Shown here: one piece after another, positions 27,296 through 35,747 of the stretch
Layout of the letters: every line of letters starts with the position of its first letter
Position numbering within the stretch: the first letter of the stretch is position 1
NCBI RefSeq assembly: GCF_008014675.1
Contig: NZ_VOXD01000024.1
Coordinates: 42,400 to 106,399 of the forward strand
Reading direction: 5' to 3'
Length of the DNA stretch: 64,000 bases
From: Neolewinella aurantiaca
GTDB lineage: Bacteria > Bacteroidota > Bacteroidia > Chitinophagales > Saprospiraceae
Made by a program: the position numbers and the translations under genes
The notes under the pieces: model-generated
Told to the model about the DNA's origin: nothing
Seen by the model: only the letters and a program-made list of their open reading frames with translations
Database searches by the model: none

Positions 27296-27958
27296 ATGAA
27301 CCGCAACCAACTTTTTTACACTGCCGTTTTCTTCCTCGCCGTTGCCTTCTCTGCTTGCCAGGATGCACCCGCAGCAACAGACACGGACGAGACCGCCGCC
27401 CCGGCTACGTATGCCGAAACGGCTTCGCCCGCAGCCCCCGAACCTGCTGCACCTGCAGCTGCGCAGCCAGCCGCCGGGGCCAAATCAGCAACAACCAAAG
27501 AAGCATTAGCTGCCGATGATCCCTTCGTGATCAGTGGAGGTGCGGTACTGGGCATTCGTCCGGGAGACCCAATCGCTGGGGTCAACAACACCAAAAAGTC
27601 TACTGTAAAGACAGCAGAGGGGCGCCTCACAATCTATGAACTGGTGGATGAAGGAGATGAGAAACTAGGTTACCTGCAACCCGATCCGCGTGATGCTGAA
27701 AAAATAGGTAGCATCCATATTTCATCCGGGATGTTCTCTACCCCGGAGGGGATTGCGGTAGGTGACACCTACGCTGAGCTCGAGAAGGCGCTGGGGAACA
27801 TCACGCCCCATGGCAGTGAAGTCACAAATAAGACGTGGGTTCAGGTGGGACAAACGCGGTTTATCCTCAATCAGGCGAATCGTACTTACGAGCTCGGTAA
27901 AGGCAGCGTTAAACCGGACGCGAAGATTGAGGAGATCGTTGTGGTAGATCCCGGTTAG
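27296..27958 (+). CDS. Ala/Pro-rich lipoprotein of unknown function
   Basis: 220 residues. The start is ATG 27296, followed by a lipoprotein signal (AVAFSACQD). Residues 20-75 are Ala/Pro/Glu-rich and probably extended. The rest is a compact domain with ISGGAVLGIRPGDPIAGV and SGMFSTPEGIAVGDTYAEL, a pattern found in small envelope proteins of Bacteroidetes that track a phosphoprotein-like duplicated beta fold; I do not recognise a named family. It lies 60 bases after rfaE2, possibly co-transcribed. Confidence 0.75.
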   Translation: MNRNQLFYTAVFFLAVAFSACQDAPAATDTDETAAPATYAETASPAAPEPAAPAAAQPAAGAKSATTKEALAADDPFVISGGAVLGIRPGDPIAGVNNTKKSTVKTAEGRLTIYELVDEGDEKLGYLQPDPRDAEKIGSIHISSGMFSTPEGIAVGDTYAELEKALGNITPHGSEVTNKTWVQVGQTRFILNQANRTYELGKGSVKPDAKIEEIVVVDPG

Positions 27959-28014
27959 AAAGGATGTTTGCTCCGGCAACTACAACTTAACGGGAAAGCC
28001 CTTGTTTTTAAACC

Positions 28015-28042
28015 CCTCTTTGCACCTGCGTAAGCGCCAAAA
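28015..28042. repeat. Dispersed-element copy directly before the nif3-like gene
   Basis: TTTGCACCTGCGTAAGCGCC (28019-28038) ends about 12 bases before ATG 28050. Its TTTGCA end overlaps where a -7 element would be expected, so the repeat may contribute to the promoter. Confidence 0.55.
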
Positions 28043-28049
28043 AATCAGA

Positions 28050-28838
28050 ATGACAATACAAGACATCACTTCTTACCTCGAATCCATCGCTCCCGCTCAC
28101 CTGCAGGAGAGTTACGATAACGCCGGTCTGATTGTCGGCCACTCGGATACCGAGGTGACCGGCGTCCTTACCAGTCTGGATTGTACCGAAGAAATCATCG
28201 CCGAAGCAAAAGCGCGCGGCTGTAATATGGTAGTAGCTCACCACCCGATTGTGTTTCGTGGCCTGAAGCGGTTCAACGGCAATGACTACGTGGAGCGCAC
28301 GGTGATTAAGGCCATCAAAGAGAATGTGGCGATCTACGCCATCCACACCAACCTCGATAACGTTCGCCACCAGGGCGTGAACGAACGCATCGCTCAGCGC
28401 CTTGGGCTCGAAAACCTGCGCATCCTTAGCCCCAAAAATGAGGAGGAAACCATCGGATCGGGGATGGTAGGAGAGCTCCCTGCCGCAATGAGTGAGCTAG
28501 AGTTTTTGCGCCACCTGAAAACAAGTATGGAGGCTTCGGTGGTAAAACATACGCGTCTTGCGGGCAAAGACGTGAAGACCGTAGCGCTTTGCGGCGGTGC
28601 CGGAGGCTTCCTGCTGGGACAGGCAAAGAAAGCTGGCGCGGAAGTATTCGTTACTTCCGATTATAAATACCACGAATTTTTCGACGCCGATGGCGAGATT
28701 ATTATCTGTGATATTGGGCATTACGAAAGCGAACAGTTTACAACCCAATTACTTGCGGAGTTGTTAACAAAGAAATTCCCTACCTTTGCGGTTCTTTGCA
28801 CGGAGCTAACGACCAATCCGGTCAGTTACTTTGTGTAG
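28050..28838 (+). CDS. Nif3-like dinuclear metal centre protein
   Basis: 262 residues, similar in length to E. coli YbgI. Motifs: YDNAGLIVG near 23, VVAHHPIVFRGLKRF near 61 (metal-binding His pair), HTNLDNVRHQGVNE near 98, and C-terminal ICDIGHYESEQF near 223, which supplies the remaining His/Glu ligands. It lacks the long inserted domain found in larger Nif3 proteins of the phylum. The biochemical role of the family is unsettled; a hydrolase of cyclic or nucleotide substrates is often suggested. The start at ATG 28050 is chosen because MTIQDITSYLESIAP is the family N-terminus. Confidence 0.9.
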   Translation: MTIQDITSYLESIAPAHLQESYDNAGLIVGHSDTEVTGVLTSLDCTEEIIAEAKARGCNMVVAHHPIVFRGLKRFNGNDYVERTVIKAIKENVAIYAIHTNLDNVRHQGVNERIAQRLGLENLRILSPKNEEETIGSGMVGELPAAMSELEFLRHLKTSMEASVVKHTRLAGKDVKTVALCGGAGGFLLGQAKKAGAEVFVTSDYKYHEFFDADGEIIICDIGHYESEQFTTQLLAELLTKKFPTFAVLCTELTTNPVSYFV

Positions 28839-28897
28839 AGGCCCAAACAAATGTGAGGAGCTCGGCGTAAAGAACTGTACCTTCTGATTATTAACAG

Positions 28898-28977
28898 GTT
28901 CGAAGTCAGGTCTCAGTATTCGGGATGCGGAATGTTACCGCTACTGCATTCTGACCTCTGTTTTCTGCAGTCTGAAC
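28898..28977. repeat. Degenerate heptamer inverted repeats before the zinc-ribbon gene
   Basis: GTTCGAAGTCAGGTCTCAG... runs into ...CTCTGTTTTCTGCAGTCTGAAC, which is roughly its reverse complement. GGAATG (28929-28934) pairs with CATTC (28947-28951) at the centre. Units are about 7 bases (CAGTATT, CGGGATG, CGGAATG). It resembles the array at 31331-31454. Confidence 0.5.
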
Positions 28978-29049
28978 AACCTTCAGTCGTGGTAATCAGT
29001 TATTTATCTTGCAAGCTTCACCTAATAAACTAAAATTAATCCCCCCCGC

Positions 29050-29802
29050 ATGGCAGTTGCAACCGAAAAAACGGTAGAAGAAAAAATGCGTGAGCTGTTC
29101 CGCCTTCAGCAGATCGACTCTCAGATCGACGCAATTGAAATTCTGAAGGGCGAGCTTCCGATGGAAGTAAGCGACCTCGAAGACGAGATCGTGGGCCTCA
29201 ATACCCGCGTAACCCGCCTCGAAGGCCAGGTGAAGGACCTTAAGCAGGAAATCGCCCGCCACGACAATAACATCAAGGAGTCCGAGCAACTCATCCTCCG
29301 TTACGAGGAGCAGATGAACAACGTGAAGAACAACCGTGAGTACGAGGCCCTGATGAAGGAGACCGAAATGCAGCGTTTGGAAATTCAGCTTTCCGACAAG
29401 AAGGCCGGATCAAGCCACCGTGAACTGGAGACCAAACAGGCTGCTCTGGACATGACGCTCGGTAAGCAGGCTGAAAAGAAAGAACTCCTCGGCGTAAAGC
29501 AGGAGGAACTAAAAGCCATCATCGCCAAGACGGAAAAAGAAGAGAAGAAACTTCGTCGGGCATCCGATAAACAGCGCAAGGAAATCTCTGAGCGCCTCCT
29601 GAAGGGCTACGACCGCATCCGCAATACTTACCGCAACGGTCTTGGTGTGGTAACCGTAGAACGTAACGCCTGTGGTGGTTGCTTCAACGCCATCCCGCCC
29701 CAGCAGCAACTCGAAATCAGCCAGCGCAAGCGGGTGATGATTTGTGAGCACTGCAACCGGATTCTGGTAGATCACAACATCGAAGAAGAAATGGCCGACT
29801 AA
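29050..29802 (+). CDS. Coiled-coil zinc-ribbon protein (CdsZ/C4-type)
   Basis: 250 residues. Residues 10-190 form a long antiparallel coiled coil (EIVGLNTRVTRLEGQVKDL... and ELKAIIAKTEKEEKKL). The C-terminus is a zinc ribbon with CGGC (208-211) and CEHC (232-235). This is the bacterial family of small coiled-coil zinc-ribbon proteins related to the Chlamydia CdsZ fold. It is cytoplasmic; it probably binds protein or nucleic acid. TATCTTGC lies 38 bases before the ATG. It ends at a perfect terminator (29839-29876). Confidence 0.88.
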   Translation: MAVATEKTVEEKMRELFRLQQIDSQIDAIEILKGELPMEVSDLEDEIVGLNTRVTRLEGQVKDLKQEIARHDNNIKESEQLILRYEEQMNNVKNNREYEALMKETEMQRLEIQLSDKKAGSSHRELETKQAALDMTLGKQAEKKELLGVKQEELKAIIAKTEKEEKKLRRASDKQRKEISERLLKGYDRIRNTYRNGLGVVTVERNACGGCFNAIPPQQQLEISQRKRVMICEHCNRILVDHNIEEEMAD

Positions 29803-29838
29803 ACGCGCTTAGTGCGTTTTAAAGCATTCTCCTTTCCT

Positions 29839-29876
29839 AAAACGACCCTTAGCTCTGATGCTAAGGGTCGTTTTTT
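29839..29876 (+). terminator. Terminator of the zinc-ribbon gene
   Basis: ACGACCCTTAGC tctgat GCTAAGGGTCGT followed by a T run; a flawless 12-bp stem. Confidence 0.92.
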
Positions 29877-29957
29877 GTTTGGCCTGATTCCGGAGGTCTT
29901 TTGTTCGCCGTAAAGGGGATCGTTGGGGGCTTAGAGTAAAAAGCGCGAAGCGCGTCT

Positions 29958-29965
29958 TACATTTG
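29958..29965 (+). promoter_or_regulatory. TAnnTTTG -7 element
   Basis: TACATTTG, 29 bases before the ATG of the saccharopine dehydrogenase-like gene. Confidence 0.55.
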
Positions 29966-29994
29966 CCCTTAGCCACTAACCAAGCCAAACAAAC

Positions 29995-31329
29995 ATGTCC
30001 GCAAGAATTCTCATTATCGGTGCCGGCCGATCATCCGCAGCCCTCATCAAATATTGCCTCGATAAAAGCGAGGAGTTGTCCTGGACTGTAACCGTCGCCG
30101 ATGCCGACCCCGCCGCCGCCGCCGCTAAAATTGGTGACCACCCGCGCGGAACAAGCGCCTGGTTAGACGTAACCAAAACAAACGACCGTAGTGACCTCAT
30201 CAGCCGGGCCGATATTGTCGTCTCTTTGCTGCCCGCTCACCTTCACCTTGAGGTCGCCCACGATTGTATCCGGCTCAAGAAACATCTGATTACGGCGAGC
30301 TACGTTAGTCAGGAACTCTACCGTCTGGGCGACGAAGCCCGCGACCGCGAACTGATCTTTATGGGGGAAATGGGGCTCGATCCCGGCATTGATCATATGA
30401 CAGCTATGCAGCGGCTCGACACGATCCGGGCCAAGGGAGCCAAAATCACGGCCTTTCGCTCGTTCACCGGAGGGCTCGTCGCACCGGAGAGCAACGATAA
30501 TCCCTGGGGCTATAAATTCACCTGGAACCCCCGCAACGTTGTACTGGCTGGCCAGGGAACAGCGCAGTACCTTCAGGACGGGAAACTCAAGTTTATCCCT
30601 TATCAACGACTGTTCAGCACGGTATGGAACATCAATGTTCCCGGGCAAGGCGCATTCGAGGCGTACGCCAACCGAGACAGTCTGCTGTACCGTGAACAGT
30701 ACAACCTCGATGACATCCCTACTATTTTGCGGGGAACTCTCCGCTACCCGGGATATGCTGCTGCCTGGAATGCATTGGTTCAGGTCGGCCTCACCGATGC
30801 CGACTTCCCAATCCTCGATAGCGGGAAAATAACCTACCATGAACTGATGGAGGCATTGGCGCCTTCAGGCTCAGGATCGGTCAAAGACCGTATTGCCGGT
30901 ATGCTGGACGTGCCACCCAACGGAGAAGTGATGGACCGGCTCGTATGGCTGGGGCTCTTCACCAAAAAACGCATCAGACTACGCGACGCAACACCTGCAT
31001 TGATCCTCGAGAGACTCCTCCTTGACAAGTGGAAACTCTCACCGGACGATAAAGACCTCATCGTTATGCAACACCAGATCGATTACGAGCTGGACGGCAA
31101 AACCTTCCGTGACGTCAGTAACCTCACGATGAAAGGGGAGGATGCTGAAGATACGGCCATGTCGCGCCTCGTTGGCCTGCCGATGGGTATCTTTGTCCGG
31201 CTCATCAGCCAGGGTTCCATCAAAGCAACCGGCGTACACATCCCCACCATGAAGGAAGTCTACGAGCCCGTTTTGGAGGAAATGAAATCCTTCGGGATGG
31301 AGCTTACGCATACGACGGAGGAAATTTAG
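29995..31329 (+). CDS. Saccharopine dehydrogenase family protein (LYS9-like)
   Basis: 444 residues. The N-terminal Rossmann fold has ILIIGAGRSSAALIKYCL at 5-22. The substrate domain contains LDPGIDHMTAMQRLD near 128 and LRYPGYAAAWNALVQVGL near 247, both typical of NADP-dependent, glutamate-forming saccharopine dehydrogenases. The family links lysine and 2-aminoadipate semialdehyde metabolism. In the cytoplasm it could act in lysine catabolism, but no lysine-ketoglutarate reductase lies next to it here. Length is complete and the start is well placed. Confidence 0.88.
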   Translation: MSARILIIGAGRSSAALIKYCLDKSEELSWTVTVADADPAAAAAKIGDHPRGTSAWLDVTKTNDRSDLISRADIVVSLLPAHLHLEVAHDCIRLKKHLITASYVSQELYRLGDEARDRELIFMGEMGLDPGIDHMTAMQRLDTIRAKGAKITAFRSFTGGLVAPESNDNPWGYKFTWNPRNVVLAGQGTAQYLQDGKLKFIPYQRLFSTVWNINVPGQGAFEAYANRDSLLYREQYNLDDIPTILRGTLRYPGYAAAWNALVQVGLTDADFPILDSGKITYHELMEALAPSGSGSVKDRIAGMLDVPPNGEVMDRLVWLGLFTKKRIRLRDATPALILERLLLDKWKLSPDDKDLIVMQHQIDYELDGKTFRDVSNLTMKGEDAEDTAMSRLVGLPMGIFVRLISQGSIKATGVHIPTMKEVYEPVLEEMKSFGMELTHTTEEI

Positions 31330-31330
31330 A

Positions 31331-31454
31331 GGTCAGAGTACAGAAGTCAGTGTACGGAAATATGATACGGAGCTATATTTTTGCTTCGGATTCGAGGTTT
31401 CACTAGTTTAGCCTTATTCTCTGCACTCTGCACTCCAATTTCTGAACTCTGAAC
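31331..31454. repeat. Inverted heptamer arrays bracketing a promoter
   Basis: GGTCAGAGTACAGAAGTCAG (31331-31350) and, near the other end, TTTCTGAACTCTGAAC (31439-31454) are near reverse complements (about 14 of 16). The right arm also contains CTCTGCA repeated twice, the same heptamer as at 46266-46328. Between the arms is TATTTTTG (31376-31383), a perfect TAnnTTTG element. Confidence 0.55.
31376..31383 (+). promoter_or_regulatory. TAnnTTTG -7 element for the flippase-like gene
   Basis: TATTTTTG lies inside the loop between the inverted heptamer arrays. Confidence 0.45.
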
Positions 31455-31514
31455 GCTAAAATCTTAATCCGCGCCGGCCAGTTCGCTCAGGCTGCCCGCC
31501 AGGGAGCGATAATC

Positions 31515-32795
31515 GTGGTGGCTCTTGCTCTCCCACGGCTTGGCATGAGCCGGGAAGTAATTGGTGACTGGGAGAGTTTACTCTATGTAGGCTATATGCT
31601 GGGCTTCGGCTGGTTAACAGGTTTGTTGCAAGCCTATTTGGTGCAGGTCCGGACGATCAGACCTGCGGAAGCAGCGGCGTTCTCACGAGTAGCCATCGTG
31701 GGGGTTGGTTTGTTTTCTGTGTGTTTACTTGGTTTTGCTGGCGGGATGCACGAGTTGTTGTTTCGTGTACTCAGTATAGGAGATGGGCCGCCCGGCTGGT
31801 GGTACTACTTTCTCTTTTTACTGACCCAGTGGCCAGGTCTCTTCTTTGAGCAGGTACTTACCATCCGGGAGAAACCACTCGTGTTGGTGCTGTTTAGCGG
31901 GTTGTCGGCACTAGGGTTCATGCTTGCGCTGTTACTTCCGATCTATTACGGTTCCGGCCTTACCGATGCACTGTTCGTTCTGGCCACCTTTGCGGGGGTG
32001 AAGGGGCTGATTATTGGAGGCTGGCTGATTTATGATCGCTTCTCCTTACGTGGCAAAGAGGGAGAGAAGAGCCAGGCATTAAATGGTGAAAAACCTTCCT
32101 TCCCTTTCTCTGCTATTACCAGTTTGCTCTCTACGGCCTGGCCTTTGATCCTTTATGCTTCTGTAGGCGCTTTAGTAACTGCCTTCGATCTTTGGTTTGT
32201 AAACTATTGGTATGAGGGAGACGAGTCTGTTTTCGCCACCTTCCGCTACGGTGCACGGGAATTACCGCTGCTGGCAGCGATAATCAACGGCGCAATGGTA
32301 GTCGTCCTGCCCCGGCTTACGGAAGCGCCTTCGGCAGGATTAGACTTGCTGAAAGAAACCTCCCGCCGGCTCTTTCACTGGATTTTCGGAGGTGCGATTT
32401 TTCTGATGGCTACTTCCGGTGTATGGTGGACGTTTGTATTTACAGACTTGTTTGTGGAGAGTCTGCCCTTGTTTCAGGCCTATCTGTTTGTAGTTGTCAG
32501 CAGGCTCTTATTTCCAATGCCAGTAATGATAGCAATGGGGAGAACCAAAGGGTTGTACTTATTCAGCTTGTCAGAATTGCTGGTGAAAATCGTGGTTTGC
32601 TCGATTGCCGCCTATTATTTCGGACTTGTGGGGATAATTCTGTCGATCGTATTCGCTGACGTGTCTAACAAGCTCATTTTAATGTTGTACGTCCACTATT
32701 ACATGAAGATCCATCCACGCAGATATATGGACGTGCGGTTTTTTTTAGGCTACCTGGCTCTGATGATATTAACTTATGCCTTTGTGATTATGTAG
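31515..32795 (+). CDS. Polysaccharide flippase-like membrane protein (Wzx/MATE type)
   Basis: 426 residues from GTG 31515, with about 12 membrane helices through to the end. There are no soluble domains; the helix pairs and the late LFPMPVMIAMGRTKGLYLFSL motif fit lipid-linked oligosaccharide flippases. It would move undecaprenyl-linked glycans across the inner membrane. The frame is open upstream to 31446 and reads KILIRAGQFAQAARQG, which looks like a real N-terminus completing helix 1. No ATG, GTG or TTG exists there, so the true start may be ATC 31461 or CTG 31449. A methyltransferase gene converges and overlaps by 22 bases. The stretch looks more A/T-rich than its neighbours. Confidence 0.75.
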   Translation: MVALALPRLGMSREVIGDWESLLYVGYMLGFGWLTGLLQAYLVQVRTIRPAEAAAFSRVAIVGVGLFSVCLLGFAGGMHELLFRVLSIGDGPPGWWYYFLFLLTQWPGLFFEQVLTIREKPLVLVLFSGLSALGFMLALLLPIYYGSGLTDALFVLATFAGVKGLIIGGWLIYDRFSLRGKEGEKSQALNGEKPSFPFSAITSLLSTAWPLILYASVGALVTAFDLWFVNYWYEGDESVFATFRYGARELPLLAAIINGAMVVVLPRLTEAPSAGLDLLKETSRRLFHWIFGGAIFLMATSGVWWTFVFTDLFVESLPLFQAYLFVVVSRLLFPMPVMIAMGRTKGLYLFSLSELLVKIVVCSIAAYYFGLVGIILSIVFADVSNKLILMLYVHYYMKIHPRRYMDVRFFLGYLALMILTYAFVIM

Positions 32796-33664
32796 ATAAG
32801 CCGGAAAGGCTTAGGTACAACTCTATTCGCAAGGTTGTCAACAAAGGTCCAGAGGCCGTGAGGAAGATGCTGTAGCAGTCTGTAGCCTCTCAAAAAAAGA
32901 AGTGCTTTATTAGAGAGAGTACGGGTTTTCAACTGAGCTTCCTGATGAGAAGCAAGTATATCGTCAAGTGAGTTTTCTTTGAACGAATGGATGTGCGCAT
33001 TGTGTGGCGTCATGCGGTTGCAATGAATACACAGCGAATGTTGTCGCTTTTCGTTGTAGGGCGTTGAAATGATGATTTTCCCTCCGGGCTTAGTCACTCG
33101 CAGTAAGTTGTCGATGTAAGCCTTGGTGTCAGTAACGTGCTCAATAACTTCAGCAGATATTACGACGTCGAAAAAAGCCTCTTTGAAAGGAAGATTCAGC
33201 ACATCCCCGTTTACCGCAAAATGGTTGGGGGAAGGATGACGGGCCAGGATCTTAATGCAATTGCTCAATGCTATATCAAAGGATACCACCTTGCGTTTAA
33301 GCGGAAGTAGGCTTTTAGCCACCCAGCCGCCGCCACAGCCTACATCTAAAATTCGTGCCGCAGATTGAGGGGTTTCTTTCAAAATAGCTTCGTGGAGTCT
33401 TCTGTTTTCATCTTGGGTAGCCTCATCTTCATATTCTCCGAAATAGTCAAATTCTACTGCGTCTACTTCATAATGTTCTGCATAGTCGAAGCCTTCGTGT
33501 TTATCGGAATTAAGTGAGCGATCCAGAAAAACGGGGACGTTGTTTACAACTCGGAAGGATTGAGGAGTGTCGGGTGTCTGTTCAATTAAATTGTCTTGTC
33601 CGGAGTCAAAATTCAAGCCAAGGTGACGCTGGGGAGAAACTACGAAATCTGTTATTTTAAGCAT
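32774..33664 (-). CDS. Class I SAM-dependent methyltransferase
   Basis: 296 residues from ATG 33664. SAM motif I is ILDVGCGGGWVAKSLL near 107; motif II is VSFDIA, followed by NGDVLNLPFKEAFFDVVISAEVIEHV near 152 and LRVTKPGGKIIISTPYN near 186. A Cys/His cluster (SLCIHCNRMTPHNAHIH, about 204-220) follows. It resembles methyltransferases acting on glycans or lipid carriers, but the target is unknown. Its position opposite the flippase suggests a shared surface-glycan role, though the transcripts converge. A/T content looks higher than in the surrounding genes. Confidence 0.85.
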   Translation of the reverse strand: MLKITDFVVSPQRHLGLNFDSGQDNLIEQTPDTPQSFRVVNNVPVFLDRSLNSDKHEGFDYAEHYEVDAVEFDYFGEYEDEATQDENRRLHEAILKETPQSAARILDVGCGGGWVAKSLLPLKRKVVSFDIALSNCIKILARHPSPNHFAVNGDVLNLPFKEAFFDVVISAEVIEHVTDTKAYIDNLLRVTKPGGKIIISTPYNEKRQHSLCIHCNRMTPHNAHIHSFKENSLDDILASHQEAQLKTRTLSNKALLFLRGYRLLQHLPHGLWTFVDNLANRVVPKPFRLIYIITKA

Positions 33665-33780
33665 CTTTGTAAGGATGAAAAAGCGCCAGCGGAAGAACCC
33701 GATGATGGGCGAAGTTAATTGAATTTGCATTCATTGTTCAGCGTTATGCTCGTTTCTGCTTTCGGTCTGTTGGGGCAATT

Positions 33781-33802
33781 GGGGCGCGGCCGCAGGTGCA
33801 AT
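33781..33802. repeat. Dispersed-element copy
   Basis: GGGGCGCGGCCGCAGGTGCA, intact forward copy, in the gap before the VCBS lipoprotein stop. Confidence 0.6.
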
Positions 33803-33865
33803 ATGAGTTAATGGCTCGGTTACAGACAAATCTATTGCTGCTGCTCAATTACAGGTTCTCCGCGC

Positions 33866-35443
33866 CTATTGTCCGGAGGTGATCGCTGTGTTCTTCAGAA
33901 ACAGGTAGGCGGGTAAGGGCGCTCCTTGCTTTACGTCAGAAACGATCCCGTTTGGGAGGTAAGCCGCAAAGTTGCCCAGCAGAAGATCAACGTCTCCATC
34001 CTGGTCAACATCTCCCTGGACCATAGTGAGGTAGTGCACTCCGTCGGGTTTCCGGAAACCGGCTGGTTTGAAGTTGTAACCGTGCAAGCTCCAACTTCTG
34101 CGCAGATAAACGAAACTGTGGGTGGGCCGGAGGTGATCGGGCACGAAATAGGCAACTGCCGCAAGGTCCATATCGCCGTCGCTATCGAAGTCTGCAACTT
34201 CTACGTTGTAAGCTCCGTCAAGATGAAAGAACATCTCCTCCGTGAAACTTCCCTCGCCGTCGTTCTCGTAAATCCTGATACCGTGGTAGTTTTTAGGAAA
34301 AGGCGGGTAATCAAAATTATCCCCGTTGGTACAGATCAGGTCCGGGTGGCCGTCGTCGTTCATGTCCGCTATCTCCAGGTCCGACGACCCGTAGCTCGGG
34401 GGGAACCGCAAGAGGATTTTTCGCTCCACGCCTCCGGGCCGGGAGAAATAGGCTACCACAGATTCGTCGCCCTGTCCGAACAGGGCTACCAGGTCTGTCC
34501 AGCCGTCCTGGTCCAGGTCCGTAGCTCGCAACCTGATGGCACCGGAACGCCCGCTCAGCGTGCGCTTCAACCTGTAAACTCCGGCTTCGTCGGGGAGGTA
34601 AACATTGAGTGCTCCCGCCATATTGCCGAATTCTGCCACTATGAGTTCGGCGGTGCCGTCCCGGTCCAGGTCTAAACGTTCCATTGCTACGGGACGGGCA
34701 AGGGTATCCAAAAGGATTCGCAGAGAATCCGATGAGTACGAACTGACTTTACCCCGTGGCAGGTCGGAAGGCACCAAACTACCCATCGTAAGAATTGTCC
34801 CGGTTGCGGGGTCAATATCAACCGGCGCAGAGTCTACCTCCCGCTCGCCGATCAAGGTGTGCTTATGATCGAAGGTCCGCAACCGCCCACCGCGCTGACC
34901 GGCGGCTCCAACAATTATTTCCTTACGTAGGTCGTCAAATTTGAGCAGCGTGGTGTAGGGCGCATCGGTTTTCTCATCGGGTAAGGTTACCGGGTTAACC
35001 GAGAACTGACGCAACTTCCTGATCGGAGCGGGTTCGGGAGTGAGGGGTGGGGTAGGCGGAGCCGCCGTGAGGTAGTAGTCCTGCAGTAGCGCCCAGTCCA
35101 AAGAATCGATCGTTGCTTTTATGGGGTACAGCGATTCCAGGTAAGGAGCCGTTTGGGTATTCTCGAGGTAGAACCTGCGGCTTCTGCTACCGTATTTACC
35201 CAGGAAAGCACCCATCTTTGGCAGCACTTCTTCTTCCCAGATGTTGTGCGGGAGGTCCTGGGGGGCGGGGACCAGATGGCAGCTGCCGCAGTAGGACAAG
35301 GCGACCTCCGCACCGGGATGATCCGAAACTGGTGGCTCTGAGGAACAATTGACCAGCATGATCCACAGCAGTCCAATGGCCAGGGCAATGCCCGGCCGTT
35401 TGATGTTGATGTGGTGGCTGTAAGTCAAATACTGGTCTTCCAA
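33866..35443 (-). CDS. FG-GAP/VCBS-repeat lipoprotein with a c-type haem motif
   Basis: 525 residues. The signal ends in LVNC (C33), implying lipidation. CGSCH at 52-56 is a single c-type haem-binding motif, with a possible distal Met at LPKMG. A beta-propeller made of FG-GAP/VCBS repeats follows; its Ca-binding Asp loops include DLDRDGTAEL, DLDQDGWTDL, DMNDDGHPDL, DFDSDGDMDL and DVDQDGDVDL. It would be an envelope protein combining electron transfer with a binding propeller. The start is TTG 35443; TACTTTCG about 30 bases upstream may be its promoter. The substrate is unknown. Confidence 0.82.
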   Translation of the reverse strand: MEDQYLTYSHHINIKRPGIALAIGLLWIMLVNCSSEPPVSDHPGAEVALSYCGSCHLVPAPQDLPHNIWEEEVLPKMGAFLGKYGSRSRRFYLENTQTAPYLESLYPIKATIDSLDWALLQDYYLTAAPPTPPLTPEPAPIRKLRQFSVNPVTLPDEKTDAPYTTLLKFDDLRKEIIVGAAGQRGGRLRTFDHKHTLIGEREVDSAPVDIDPATGTILTMGSLVPSDLPRGKVSSYSSDSLRILLDTLARPVAMERLDLDRDGTAELIVAEFGNMAGALNVYLPDEAGVYRLKRTLSGRSGAIRLRATDLDQDGWTDLVALFGQGDESVVAYFSRPGGVERKILLRFPPSYGSSDLEIADMNDDGHPDLICTNGDNFDYPPFPKNYHGIRIYENDGEGSFTEEMFFHLDGAYNVEVADFDSDGDMDLAAVAYFVPDHLRPTHSFVYLRRSWSLHGYNFKPAGFRKPDGVHYLTMVQGDVDQDGDVDLLLGNFAAYLPNGIVSDVKQGAPLPAYLFLKNTAITSGQ

Positions 35444-35747
35444 AATATTGAGAGATTTAGTTGGGACGTAACCCCACGAAAGTACCAGAATAACACGGGG
35501 TATTCCGGCTCCAAAGGAGCATTAAGGTAACTTCATATTTGCATTGCATGGGTTTGCCGCAAAAAAAAGCGTTCAGTATTCAAACTGCCGCTTAGGGCAG
35601 AATGAATACTGAACGCCGTGTTGCCCGGTCGTGAGCGAAAAGGTTGAACCGGATCCTACTGAATTTTACAATGCTCAGTACGAGCCGCGGCATATTCCCT
35701 GAAGCCGAGACAACTGACGTTTGTCGTACCGGTCTCAGATCATATTT
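35444..35747. other. Gap between the VCBS lipoprotein and acyl-CoA dehydrogenase genes
   Basis: Contains the candidate VCBS promoter (near 35477-35484), the hairpin at 35561-35616, and otherwise no coding region that I can support. Confidence 0.6.
35561..35616 (-). terminator. Terminator of the acyl-CoA dehydrogenase gene; copy 2 of the shared stem family
   Basis: GCGTTCAGTATTCA (35569-35582) pairs exactly with TGAATACTGAACGC (35603-35616), with an inner GCCGCTTAGGGC hairpin and eight T on the minus strand after the stem. It lies about 130 bases past the stop. Confidence 0.82.

Noticed and set aside
31331..31360. A riboswitch before the flippase-like gene
   Set aside because: The inverted heptamers resemble a stem, but no known aptamer pattern is visible and the repeats explain the pairing.
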